Of a DNA stretch of 64,000 nucleotides, positions 56,601 through 64,000 are shown one piece after another (the stretch's first letter is position 1; every line of letters begins with the position of its first letter). The stretch comes from Quercus robur (lineage: Eukaryota; Streptophyta; Magnoliopsida; Fagales; Fagaceae). Position numbers and translations under genes: made by a program. The stretch spans positions 2,492,976-2,556,975 of the forward strand of contig NC_065543.1 of assembly GCF_932294415.1 (NCBI RefSeq), given 5' to 3'. The notes below the pieces were generated by a model. It had not been told where the DNA came from. It saw only the letters and a list, made by a program, of their open reading frames with translations, and searched no databases.

Positions 56601-58139
56601 GAGCATGACCTTGTTTCTATGCCTGTTTCTAGGCCTCTCATGAAATCCATTAGACCACATAACCCTCCATCTTACCTAAAGGATTATTCTTGCAAGTCTG
56701 TCACCTCCAGCCCACCTTCACCTTTACCTGGCCACCCTTATGACATATTTGCTTGTCTCACCTATTCCAATCTAAATAAACATTACAAGAAGTTTGTCAT
56801 GGCCATTGATTCCACCTCTCCTAACCCTACTTCCTTCCAAGAGGCTGTTCAATCCCCTGATTGGAGAGCTGCTATGGATAAGGAGATTGCAGCCCTTGAA
56901 CTTACCAATACTTGGTCTTTAACTTCCCTTCCTCCTGGCAAGATTCCTATTGGCTGTAAATGGGTCTTTAGGACTAAGTATAAATCTGATGGATCTATTG
57001 AAAGACATAAAGCTCGTCTGGTTGCCAAAGGATATACACAAAGGGAGGGTCTTGACTACACTGATACCTTCTCCCCTGTAGCTAAATCTGTTTCTGTCAG
57101 GATGGTTTTGTCTTTGGCTGCTGTGAAAGGTTGGGCTCTTCACCAAATGGACGTAAACAATGCTTTTCTTCATGGTGACTTGGATGAAGAAGTTTACATG
57201 AGCCTTCCACCTGGTTTTCACAGCAAGGGGGAGTGTCTTTCTGGTTCTAATTCTAGTCCTTTGGTTTGCAAACTCAACAAAAGTCTGTATGGCTTGAAGC
57301 AGGCCTCTAGGCAATGGTTTGCTAAATTCTCTTCCACCTTGTTGAATTTTGGTTTTATCCAATCCAAGGCAGATTACTCTCTCTTCACATACACTAAAGG
57401 AGCTTCTTTCACTGCTTTACTAGTATATGTGGATGACATTTTGCTCACAGGAAATGATCCGAGCTGCATTGCTGACTTGAAGCAGTTGCTTGATAATAAG
57501 TTTGGCTTAAAAGACTTAGGCTTATTGAAGTATTTTTTGGGTTTAGAAGTTGCTAGAAGTGAAAAGGGTATAAGTTTGAACCAGAGGAAGTATTGTTTGG
57601 AAATTCTGCATGATACAGGCTTCTTGGGGTCTAAACCACTTAGGACTCCAATGGAACAAAATCTACATCTTTCAAAAGATGCAGGCAAGCTGATTCCAGA
57701 TGCAAGTCAGTACAGAAAACTGATAGGAAGACTGCTCTATCTCACCTTAACCAGACCTGACATCACTTATGCAGTGCATAGGTTAAGTCAATTTCTAGCT
57801 GAACCAAGAGAGCCTCATATGCTGGCAGTCAATAGAGTGTTGCAGTACTTGAAAGGCACTCCAGGCAGAGGTTTGTTTTTTTCCAGCAACTCCACAATGC
57901 AAGTAAAGGCCTTCTGTGATGCTGATTGGGCTGGCTGCCCTGACACCAGAAGATCAATCACAGGTTACAGTGTGTTCTTGGGAGATTCTCTAATCTCATG
58001 GAGGTCCAAGAAGCAGAGTACAGTCTCTAGGTCTTCAGCAGAGGCAGAATACAGATCAATGGCTACAACAACCTGTGAAATTGTGTGGGTTCTTCAATTA
58101 CTAAGAGATTTAAAGGTTGATCATCCATGCAGTGCTTAG
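53628..58139 (+). CDS. Copia element 2 gag-pol polyprotein (ends at a nonsense codon)
   Basis: The frame is 1503 residues. Gag begins at the N terminus (LIGPENYLSWSRAI, about 50-63). The CCHC zinc knuckle is CTHCGLVGHVADKC (about 310), protease WIIDTGASDHM (about 493), integrase zinc finger LWHFRLGHPS (about 631), and integrase core Asp/Asp/Glu near 691, 754 and 788 (DLWG, RSDNGTEF, NAIVERKHQ). Reverse transcriptase has YVDD (about 1265) and RNase H starts at FCDADWAG (about 1430). The reading stops at TAG 58137-58139 inside RNase H, and the same frame continues immediately with [15 protein letters not shown] in place of the usual NGVVE is a possible second weakness. It may have been mobilised by a related active copy. 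Confidence 0.93.
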   Translation: MASVSNAASDSETLPNASGTENRRSSNQAPSMDDANTNPSSPYFIPPSDVVLVSQPLIGPENYLSWSRAIFLSLSGRNKFGFLDGSISTPDLSHPLYNAWHRANTTILSWMVNSLSKDLATSVMYIHTARELWIDMRDRFSQPNVPRFFEIQKEISKLSQGSLSVSSYFTKFKILWDELVHFQSFSACTCICTCGSQRNQLCAQQKDQVFRFLMGLNDSYSTVTSHILITEPLPALNKAYSLILQEEKRRQVGQADLVIEPTALYANNPNSKGYQGHQGWNQVHQGWNQGVPQGNQGGKNGNAKKERPVCTHCGLVGHVADKCYKLHGYPPGYKHKGKALANQVSSSGIGSFGNLFCNNGGFGNAVSQSMSNFHNQPDQMHYAPQLTMPQPQFRAAQSQFNAPQCPITQSQCEQLLSYLSSQTNGSQASHHQAASVQSPLNGANAATGPNSSMPYLANFSGNPFWLPPNFSHSIFSAHIVDRHAHKTNEWIIDTGASDHMVHSVACLTSITSTINTHVYLPNGERALVTHIGTVHVSDQLTLYGVLCVPSFTFNLISVSQLTKTCFCCLVFFGSFCFIQDLANWNMIGLGKASKGLYLLQQSPPPSSVLAASSQIPISIPSVSNNSVSNADLWHFRLGHPSYAKLSLLNKFVSGLNPNKAACCDICHFAKQKRLSFPNSSHVSNCIFDLVHCDLWGPFSVPTIEGYKYFLTIVDDYSRCTWVYLLKSKSETQGLVEHFSNMVETQFSVKIKCLRSDNGTEFFMKDFFKSKGILHQLTCVETPQQNAIVERKHQHILNVARALRFHSSLPLKMWGDCILTAVYLINRLPSKHLQNKTPFEMLFNTSPSYVHMRTFGCLCFTSTLCQNRHKFASRARKCIFLGYPNGIKGYKVMDLATNSIFVSRDVIFYEHIFPFAFGSSSSIENLNDSFSVDSTSFVLPLSVPDSCVSDSTFLNESPTILTDSADNVSADQFCISPLPSPIPHVAPLVVDSEHDLVSMPVSRPLMKSIRPHNPPSYLKDYSCKSVTSSPPSPLPGHPYDIFACLTYSNLNKHYKKFVMAIDSTSPNPTSFQEAVQSPDWRAAMDKEIAALELTNTWSLTSLPPGKIPIGCKWVFRTKYKSDGSIERHKARLVAKGYTQREGLDYTDTFSPVAKSVSVRMVLSLAAVKGWALHQMDVNNAFLHGDLDEEVYMSLPPGFHSKGECLSGSNSSPLVCKLNKSLYGLKQASRQWFAKFSSTLLNFGFIQSKADYSLFTYTKGASFTALLVYVDDILLTGNDPSCIADLKQLLDNKFGLKDLGLLKYFLGLEVARSEKGISLNQRKYCLEILHDTGFLGSKPLRTPMEQNLHLSKDAGKLIPDASQYRKLIGRLLYLTLTRPDITYAVHRLSQFLAEPREPHMLAVNRVLQYLKGTPGRGLFFSSNSTMQVKAFCDADWAGCPDTRRSITGYSVFLGDSLISWRSKKQSTVSRSSAEAEYRSMATTTCEIVWVLQLLRDLKVDHPCSA

Positions 58140-58592
58140 CTTTTCTGTGATAACCAAGCTGCATTGCATATAGCAGCAAATCCTGTCTTCCACGAGCGAA
58201 CAAAACACATAGAAGTTGACTGTCACTTGGTCAGGGACAAGATAACAGAAGGTGTAATTAAAACCTTTCATGTTTCAAGTCAATTTCAAACAGCAGACAT
58301 CTTTACCAAAGCTTTAGGATTCCCAGCTTTTAGCAAGTTTATCAACTGTCTGGGATTGTTAGATATTTACTCCCCAAATCTGAAGACTTCAACTAGCCAA
58401 GTCAATGATTCTGTAAATCATGACTTGAGGGGGAGTGTTGAATATGTGATTGAGAAAGAAGGCATGAAGACAAAGAAAGAAGAACGACACAGCAGCTGTG
58501 TTAATGATCTAAACGACAGACTGCACAAGAAAAAGAAGAAAGGAAAGATAAAAGGGAAAACGACATCACTCAGCTTAAGTGATGGCACGTGA
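58140..58592 (+). pseudogene. Copia element 2 RNase H remainder past the nonsense codon
   Basis: The same reading frame as 53628-58139 runs on: [20 protein letters not shown], then [14 protein letters not shown], the C-terminal RNase H block. It then passes HDLRGSVE at the polypurine tract and runs into the 3' LTR. A single stop codon separates it from the main frame. Confidence 0.85.
58427..58435 (+). other. Polypurine tract of copia element 2
   Basis: GAGGGGGAG directly precedes the 3' LTR. Confidence 0.85.
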
Positions 58593-58824
58593 GACAGCAA
58601 ACACGTGAGAGTGTTAAGGAGTGTACAGCTGTATTATTAAGAGTTAGTTAGTCTGTTAGTCTGTTAAGAGTTAGTTAGATTATTGGTTTTCCCTCTCTTA
58701 GCTCTGTTAACCCGTGTATATAAGCAGAGCATCAGTGTAAAACAATTTAATTCCATTTTCTCATTTTAATCAATTCCAGAATATATTTTCTCTCTCAAAT
58801 AGTTTCCAGAAGCTTTTCTTAATA
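58436..58824 (+). repeat. 3' LTR of copia element 2
   Basis: This is identical to the 5' LTR and followed by ATTAG (58825-58829). Confidence 0.95.
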
Positions 58825-59027
58825 ATTAGTCTGTTAATTAATTTACTAGTGTTATTCAGGGGGTAAAAAGTGACTATAAATCAAAGAGTACTGTCCGATT
58901 ATTAGTTTTGAATTAATGTTGAAATGGTACCCTAGATTGTCTACATAAAATCTTGAACTCTTCATCAGAATTCATTTAAGCTTTATATTTTTGTTTGGGT
59001 ACTAATGAAGAGTGATTTGCTTTACAG

Positions 59028-59993
59028 TTTTTAATACTCGAGTGGATGGTTTCAAAAATAAGTTTTACGAGGCTTAGTAAAGCAACCAACAATTTTAGTG
59101 CAAGCAATGTCATTGGATTTGGTAAAATGGGAACCATGTACAAGGCGATTCTTCTGGATGGTACTTTCTTAGCAGTTAAGAGGCTACATGCATCTCAACA
59201 TCATGAGAATCAATTACTGTCTGAGCTAATGACACTAGGAAGGTTAAGACATAATAACTTAGTTCCTCTCATGGGATTCTGCCTAGAAATGCAAGAAGGG
59301 CTTCTTGTATACAAATATATGTCAAATGGAAGTCTTCATGATTGGCTACATGTTGTGGAAGATAAGGGTAAGATCTTGGAGTGGCATTTAAGGGTTACAA
59401 TTACAGTTGGTATTGCAAGAGGCTTGGCCTGGCTTCACCATTGGTGTGACTTCAAAATAGTTCACCTTGACATTAGCTCAAAATGTATCTTACTTGATAA
59501 GAATTTTGAGCCCAAGATATCAAATTTTGGAAGGGCAAAAAGCAGGAGTGTTGCTATCAATGGTGAATTTGGTGATGTGGAACTGGTTAAGAAGGATGTG
59601 TATAGCTTTGGAATTATGCTTCTAGAGCTAATTACAGGTAAGAAGCCAAGCCAAATAACTAATCTTCCTAATTGTCTTGATGGAACCTTGGTCCAATGGA
59701 ATAATCATATTTCGAATACCTCCTCATGTGGTATGAATGATGTTGTTGATAAATCTTTGTTGGGGAAAGGATATGATGGTGAAATATTTCAGTTCCTTAC
59801 AATTGCATGTAGCTGTGTTCAAACTTGTAGCGATCAAAGGCCTACGATGCTTGAAGTGTGGGAGAAATTGAGGGCTATCAGAGAGAGATATGGCCTCACT
59901 GACAAAGATGATTATCAGTTACTAAGGCCACCTCAAATTGGCACCTCTGACACTAAAGATGACCTTGAAATCATTGAGGTTGAGACCCATTGA
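59028..59993 (+). CDS. BIR1-like: R6 exon 2: intact pseudokinase domain
   Basis: This exon encodes 321 residues, in frame with exon 1 (FLILEWMVSKISF), ending EVETH and TGA. It has glycine loop GFGKMGTMYKA, beta-3 Lys in LAVKR and alpha-C Glu in LLSEL. The catalytic loop is HLDISSKCIL, keeping the Asp (about 425) but with HRD Arg to Leu and no Asn at the metal site. DFG is NFG (about 443), and GEFGDVELVKKDVYSFG lacks the APE segment. The rest of the fold (DVYSFGIMLLELITG, RPTMLEVWEKL) is kept. Predicted to be catalytically impaired and to act by binding. R0 has the same C-terminal tail. Confidence 0.9.
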   Translation, partial: FLILEWMVSKISFTRLSKATNNFSASNVIGFGKMGTMYKAILLDGTFLAVKRLHASQHHENQLLSELMTLGRLRHNNLVPLMGFCLEMQEGLLVYKYMSNGSLHDWLHVVEDKGKILEWHLRVTITVGIARGLAWLHHWCDFKIVHLDISSKCILLDKNFEPKISNFGRAKSRSVAINGEFGDVELVKKDVYSFGIMLLELITGKKPSQITNLPNCLDGTLVQWNNHISNTSSCGMNDVVDKSLLGKGYDGEIFQFLTIACSCVQTCSDQRPTMLEVWEKLRAIRERYGLTDKDDYQLLRPPQIGTSDTKDDLEIIEVETH

Positions 59994-62900
59994 CCTGGAA
60001 CATACACATATATTACAATGCTAAAAATAAATCCTTATCATCTTGTAGTTGTGCTTGTGCACCATCTCCTTGTTATTTGATCTCTCTTTTGAATATTAAA
60101 ATTTACATTTCAAAGACATTGTTAAGATCAAATAGTCATTCTTTGCCTTTTTATTAACATACATAACAAAATCAAACTAAATGAAGCTGTAGAAAAAGGC
60201 GAAAGGACCAAAATACCGAAAACGATAATGTCTCTTAGCTATTATTTGTGAATTTAAAATACTTTATGTTGTTAAGCATTCAACAACTACTTTAACTTCA
60301 GGATCTAAAACTATCATGGATTTCACATTGATATAAAATACAACAAAATAGTCATGAGACTTACCTGGATCTAGTGCTGCGATTCTCTTGAAATCCAGTG
60401 AATAATAATAATTCTCTGTAAGATTTGTTTCTCTTTCTTCATCCTTTTTGTTGTATATGCTCAGTTCATTCAAATTTAGCCTACGATAGGAAAAATTGAA
60501 TATCTTAATGGGTAGAGAGAGGACTAATTTCCTAGTTTACTTTAATTTCCACTTCACCATCAAACTTAGGAAACCAATTCTCTAATTGATCAATCAGGTA
60601 AGACACTGATGGATATGTCTTTATATCCCATTAAACCTCTAACTTATCACATGTGCCTTATCATGTGGGCCACCAAATTAATTAAAAATTAATTTAGTCT
60701 TACATTATTTGTTTATGGGCATTTTTAAGTTTTATTTATGTTGACAATTCGCGAAGTAAACATATGTTGTAAGTATTTTTAGAAGTTTATTTCTGGAGAC
60801 AAAAATGCTACAAAGTTATCTAATTTAGAGTGCAAATTTGGAAATTTCGATTCATGTTGGATTGATCGAAATTAAAATTTTGACCGATCAAGCACTTAAA
60901 TTCGACCAATCAAAAATCACGAATTAAATTAGTTTGCAAATTTTATAGCCCAGCCTATTGTCCAAAGAACTATGTTTTGTGACATTTATTCTACACTATA
61001 AAAGAGACCCTATATGAAAAAATAAACACTAAATATCCTAACACAATTGCTTTTCAAGCCATATGATGAACTGGTGATTGAACTTAAGCAAGTTGAATTG
61101 CTTTAAATACATGTCATGGTAACTATGGATGATTTACTGAAGTTCAGGAACTAAGTATTGTTTAGGAGGGATGCAACTTGAAAATAGGAGAAAGCTTGTG
61201 TTAGATAGTAGTAAGAAACCATAAGGGCAATTTGGTGAAAGCTTGGGTGCTTAACCTGGTGGTAGCTATATCTATAGATGTCACAAACGTTTGAGTCTTG
61301 CAAAGAGCTGTGGAGTTAGCTGGGAAGTGATGTACTAAACCATAGGGGAGAAGTCAATTTGTTGGGAAGTTGCTCCTATGGTTGAGGATATGAAAAATCT
61401 AATAACTCCTTTGATTGAGTTACAGTGAGTTATCTTGGGTTCTTAGGGCTGGTAATGAAAGTTATGAAACTGCTCACCTGATTGCTAAATGAGCCTTTGG
61501 AATTGGATAGGGTGTGAATGAGTTGATTGGCTATTTTCTCTATTATTAGATTTTTGTGGCCTAAAGGAAGGATTTAGGGCTCATTAGATAGTAGAATTTG
61601 AAGATTATTTTGTGTGATTTAAATTCTCAAATACATGAACCCCATTTGTAAGTTGTGTTTGGTAAAAGAAATCTCATAAGGATGTTTAGATTACAATTCT
61701 CATTTTAGGTGATTTAAAGCTAGCAAGTATTTGGAGAATCCTTCAATAGATGTTTTTGGTACTCAAGTAATAGTTTTAATTGTTATTGTTGTAATTATTA
61801 ATTCCTTTGAAGTGAGTTATATTGGCTTCCTAAAGCTAGTAATGAAGGTCATAAAACTGCCCACCTGATTGCAAAATGGGCCTTTAGGTAGGTTGTGATT
61901 GCTGCTCCTTTTGTTAACCTATGTTGGTGTATGTTTCGGTAGAGGACAAAAAAAGAAATGCCCTTAAGTCTATTTTAAAAAAAAAAAAAAAAAAATCTTT
62001 TAGAATATTCTCTTAAATTCAGATTCCATTTGGTATGAGCATCGTAATCATATAAAATGATTTTACTAAATCTAATTTAAGTGTGGACTACATTAGACAA
62101 TTGCGTTAACGGAGAGTTTCTCTTCTTCTTTTTTTTCTTTTTCTTTTTTTTTTTTGGGAAGTGGGGGGAGAATCTACATGAAGAGTCAATTTGGATGAAT
62201 ATATTTTATATACGGTTGTTTAGATTTATACTATATTTTTTGCTAAGGGCCTTTGTAAATTGTTATTTTCTGAGATTTTCATAAGAGACATTAAAGACTC
62301 AAATCCCCTCGTATTTGTTGCAACTATTGAATTATTAAAACAATTTAAAAATATTTTAGCAAAAGGTAAGAGAAAAAAAAATTGTCTTTTTTTTTTTTTT
62401 TTTTCCCAAACTTATTTCTGAGGTTACTTTTTATTTTTTATTTCTGTTTTTGAGAAGAGCATTACTTGTTGAAGTTCAGAGTCATGTATAAACTTTAAAA
62501 ATTGTAATTTATACATTAAAATAAAAACATGTAATTTATACTCCCTATTTTCAACAATTATGATATGGTTAATTATGAATGATAGAGAAAAAGTAATAAG
62601 TTCATGTGAAAATATAAACAACTACTCACAATCTGCCACCTTAAAATTGTAAAAAAAGAACCCATGACATAAAGTTGTGTTCCTTTAACAACTCGATTGA
62701 ATTTCTGTGGACACAGCTTGTGTATGTGTCCCGAGCATTAGAGTAATGCATTGTACACAAGTTTAACCCAATTTTTACTAGCGTACTCTAGGGGGCATGA
62801 CTTGGAAAATAGATCTAAAAACTATTAAAAAATCGGGGTGAAAGACCATTTTTCTTCTCGTTTTAGAAGTGGAGTGGTGGCTTTTTATCTGCTCCTATAC

Positions 62901-63035
62901 ATGAGTGCAGATTGACTTGACTTTGATCCTATTGTTGTCATCCAACTTAGTGGTTTTTCTTTAGACTCTTAGGTGCTTCTAGAATCAAAAGATTTTACAC
63001 TTTCATTCTTCATGCTACTAAAATCACAAACTCAA
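59994..63035. repeat. Conserved spacer, copy 3
   Basis: This is collinear with 1378-5016. It contains the LINE RNase H relic (about 61180-61955) and the empty sites for the LINE (60075) and MULE (61607). A block present near 4150-4540 is missing here around 62555. The tandem W-box is at 62912-62922. No gene is seen. Confidence 0.85.
61180..61955 (+). mobile_element. LINE RNase H relic, copy 3
   Basis: This has the same pieces as 2560-3455 (HKGNLVKAWVLN, AHLIAK), including the doubled C-terminal part near 61423 and 61810. It is uninterrupted by the MULE. Confidence 0.6.
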
Positions 63036-63368
63036 ATGGCTCTTAATGCAGGAACTCTGGTTTTGCTCTGCTTTATTGTCTGTACATTTAGTGAGAGTCA
63101 TGCTCAGAGCTACGTGAATAATAGTGGACTTTGTGGAGGGCCATTGGAGGAAGACTGTAAAAAGCATAGATGGGTGTTTCAAATTTCTTTCCAAAGTGGA
63201 TTTGAAGTTGGGTTTGTGGCGTTTGCTATTTTATATACAGCTTTTTTTATTTACTATTTTGATCTTGGGGTTGGGCTAATGGAGAGAGGGAAGATCATCA
63301 AAAGAATAGAACCTGGTCATGTGATTCAATTTCCAAATGTAGAATCCCGATATGAACGAAGCAAAGAG
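63036..63368 (+). CDS. BIR1-like: R7 exon 1: LRR-less BIR1-like receptor (partial at window end)
   Basis: This exon encodes 111 residues, nearly the same as R1 exon 1 (differences include SHAQ for SYAQ, and GHVIQ for DHVSQ). Signal peptide, then SYVNNSGLCGGPL, then transmembrane segment; no LRRs. It ends at AAAGAG|GTACTC. The intron runs past position 64000, and by alignment with R1 the kinase exon would begin about 20 bases outside the window. Whether exon 2 is intact cannot be seen. Confidence 0.7.
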
Positions 63369-64000
63369 GTACTCTCTCTGTTTGCAAGCCATATTTTGAA
63401 GTTTAAACTTTAAAGCAGCTATCAATTCAAAAAAATCAGATTTACTCCAAACTTTTTTTTATTTTTTTATTTTTTTATATATTACTCAATTATAAATTAC
63501 ACCCTCCATGTTAGGATTTTTCAATTTTGGTATCTGAAGTTTTGATATTCTTAATTTTGCATCTAAAGTTTCCATTCTCTTGGGGCAATGAAAGTGCAAA
63601 AAAGAAAATAAATAAATAAAAAAGAGTAAAGAAAAAATTAAGAATAAAATGGTGAAAAAATCAAAATTACAATGCTTAGAAATAATAGTAGTCCAATTGG
63701 TGGACAGAAGGACCATATTGAACACAGAATAAAAGTTAAATGATGAAAATTAAAAAACCAAAATCAAAATCAAGGTTTTATTAGCTTCTTCTTCTTCTTC
63801 TTCTTTTAATTTTAAATTTTTATTAGAAAATTGGACTTGCTTAACTTTTCATAATGCATTTTCATATACTACATCTTTGTATGTGGCATCACATATCTGC
63901 AGGTAAAACTTCCCAAATTACTAGCTTTAATTGTTGAAATGTATAGACAAAATCTTGACTTCTCCATAATTTGTTTTAAGCTCTACGATCATGATTAAGT
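63369..64000 (+). other. R7 intron (continues past window)
   Basis: This is collinear with the R1 intron 5350-6004, with different lengths of the A-rich run near 63600 and the CTT run near 63787. No acceptor is reached. Confidence 0.75.

Larger units (their letters stand above)
53212..58824 (+). mobile_element. Copia element 2: very young, inside the R6 intron
   Basis: This 5613-bp Ty1/copia element has two 389-bp LTRs (TGTTGAATATG...CTTAATA) that appear identical base for base. It has an ATTAG target duplication, an initiator-tRNA primer site, a gag-pol frame with all domains and a polypurine tract. It lies in the same orientation as R6. Identical LTRs indicate very recent insertion. One nonsense codon in RNase H (58137) is the only lesion seen. 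Confidence 0.95.
51724..59027 (+). other. R6 intron, 7.3 kb, swollen by insertions
   Basis: The GTTCTC donor is followed at once by a (CT)n run (51727-51754). The intron holds nested MITEs (51832-52300) and copia element 2 (53212-58824), and ends at TTTACAG. Without these it would be about the size of the R4 intron. Confidence 0.85.

Overview
This is a stretch of a plant (eudicot) nuclear genome. It has split genes with GT/AG introns, a very AT-rich background with long poly-A/T tracts, and many plant transposons: Ty1/copia, an L1-type LINE, Helitrons, a Mutator-like element, SINEs and MITEs. No prokaryotic or organellar features are seen. Repeat style suggests a woody rosid, possibly oak family, but the genus cannot be fixed from the sequence. 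Gene density is low. All host genes here belong to one tandem family.

The backbone is a cluster of receptor-like kinases of the BAK1-interacting receptor (BIR1 / At5g48380-like) family, all on the + strand. Each gene has two exons. Exon 1 encodes signal peptide, leucine-rich repeats (LRRs) and transmembrane segment; exon 2 encodes the kinase domain; the intron is phase 0. From left to right there are eight units: R0 (1291-1377, last 28 codons only); R1 (5017-6955, intact but with all LRRs missing); R2 (18195-21175, pseudogene); R3 (25343-28286, intact, 619 aa, five LRRs); R4 (31751-35016, pseudogene with many lesions); R5 (49427-49661, LRR-less exon 1 cut off in the transmembrane segment); R6 (50893-59993, intact, 598 aa, four LRRs, 7.3-kb intron); R7 (63036 to beyond the window, LRR-less exon 1). 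The kinase domains of R1-R4 and R6 have lost the DFG Asp and the APE segment, so the array encodes pseudokinases. R2 and R3 also lack the catalytic-loop Asp.

A block made of the end of an R4/R6-type gene, a ~3-kb spacer and an LRR-less gene occurs three times (1291-6955, about 34900-49660, about 59900-64000). Comparing the copies reveals empty sites for most insertions: an L1 LINE (35113-41703, 16-bp target duplication) holding an LTR-like insert; a 4.1-kb Pack-MULE (43294-47431, 9-bp target duplication) carrying broken fragments of a TRM13-like tRNA methyltransferase gene and a FAR1-like domain; a 5.6-kb copia element with identical LTRs inside the R6 intron (53212-58824); a solo LTR just upstream of R4 (31011-31490); nested MITEs; and a minimal poly-A retro-insertion (32905-32947). 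A second young copia element (13319-17764, minus strand, 171-bp LTRs with one difference) lies upstream of R2. It has no recognisable gag, and its leader is crowded with W-box, TGACG and CGCG motifs.

The most notable host feature is the LRR-less receptor class (R1, R5, R7). It is explained by a single in-frame 441-bp deletion between two AGAG tetranucleotides that joined the signal peptide directly to the juxtamembrane region. It was then multiplied by segmental duplication. In the BIR family the ectodomain and pseudokinase restrain BAK1/SERK co-receptors; whether these short forms do so is inference.
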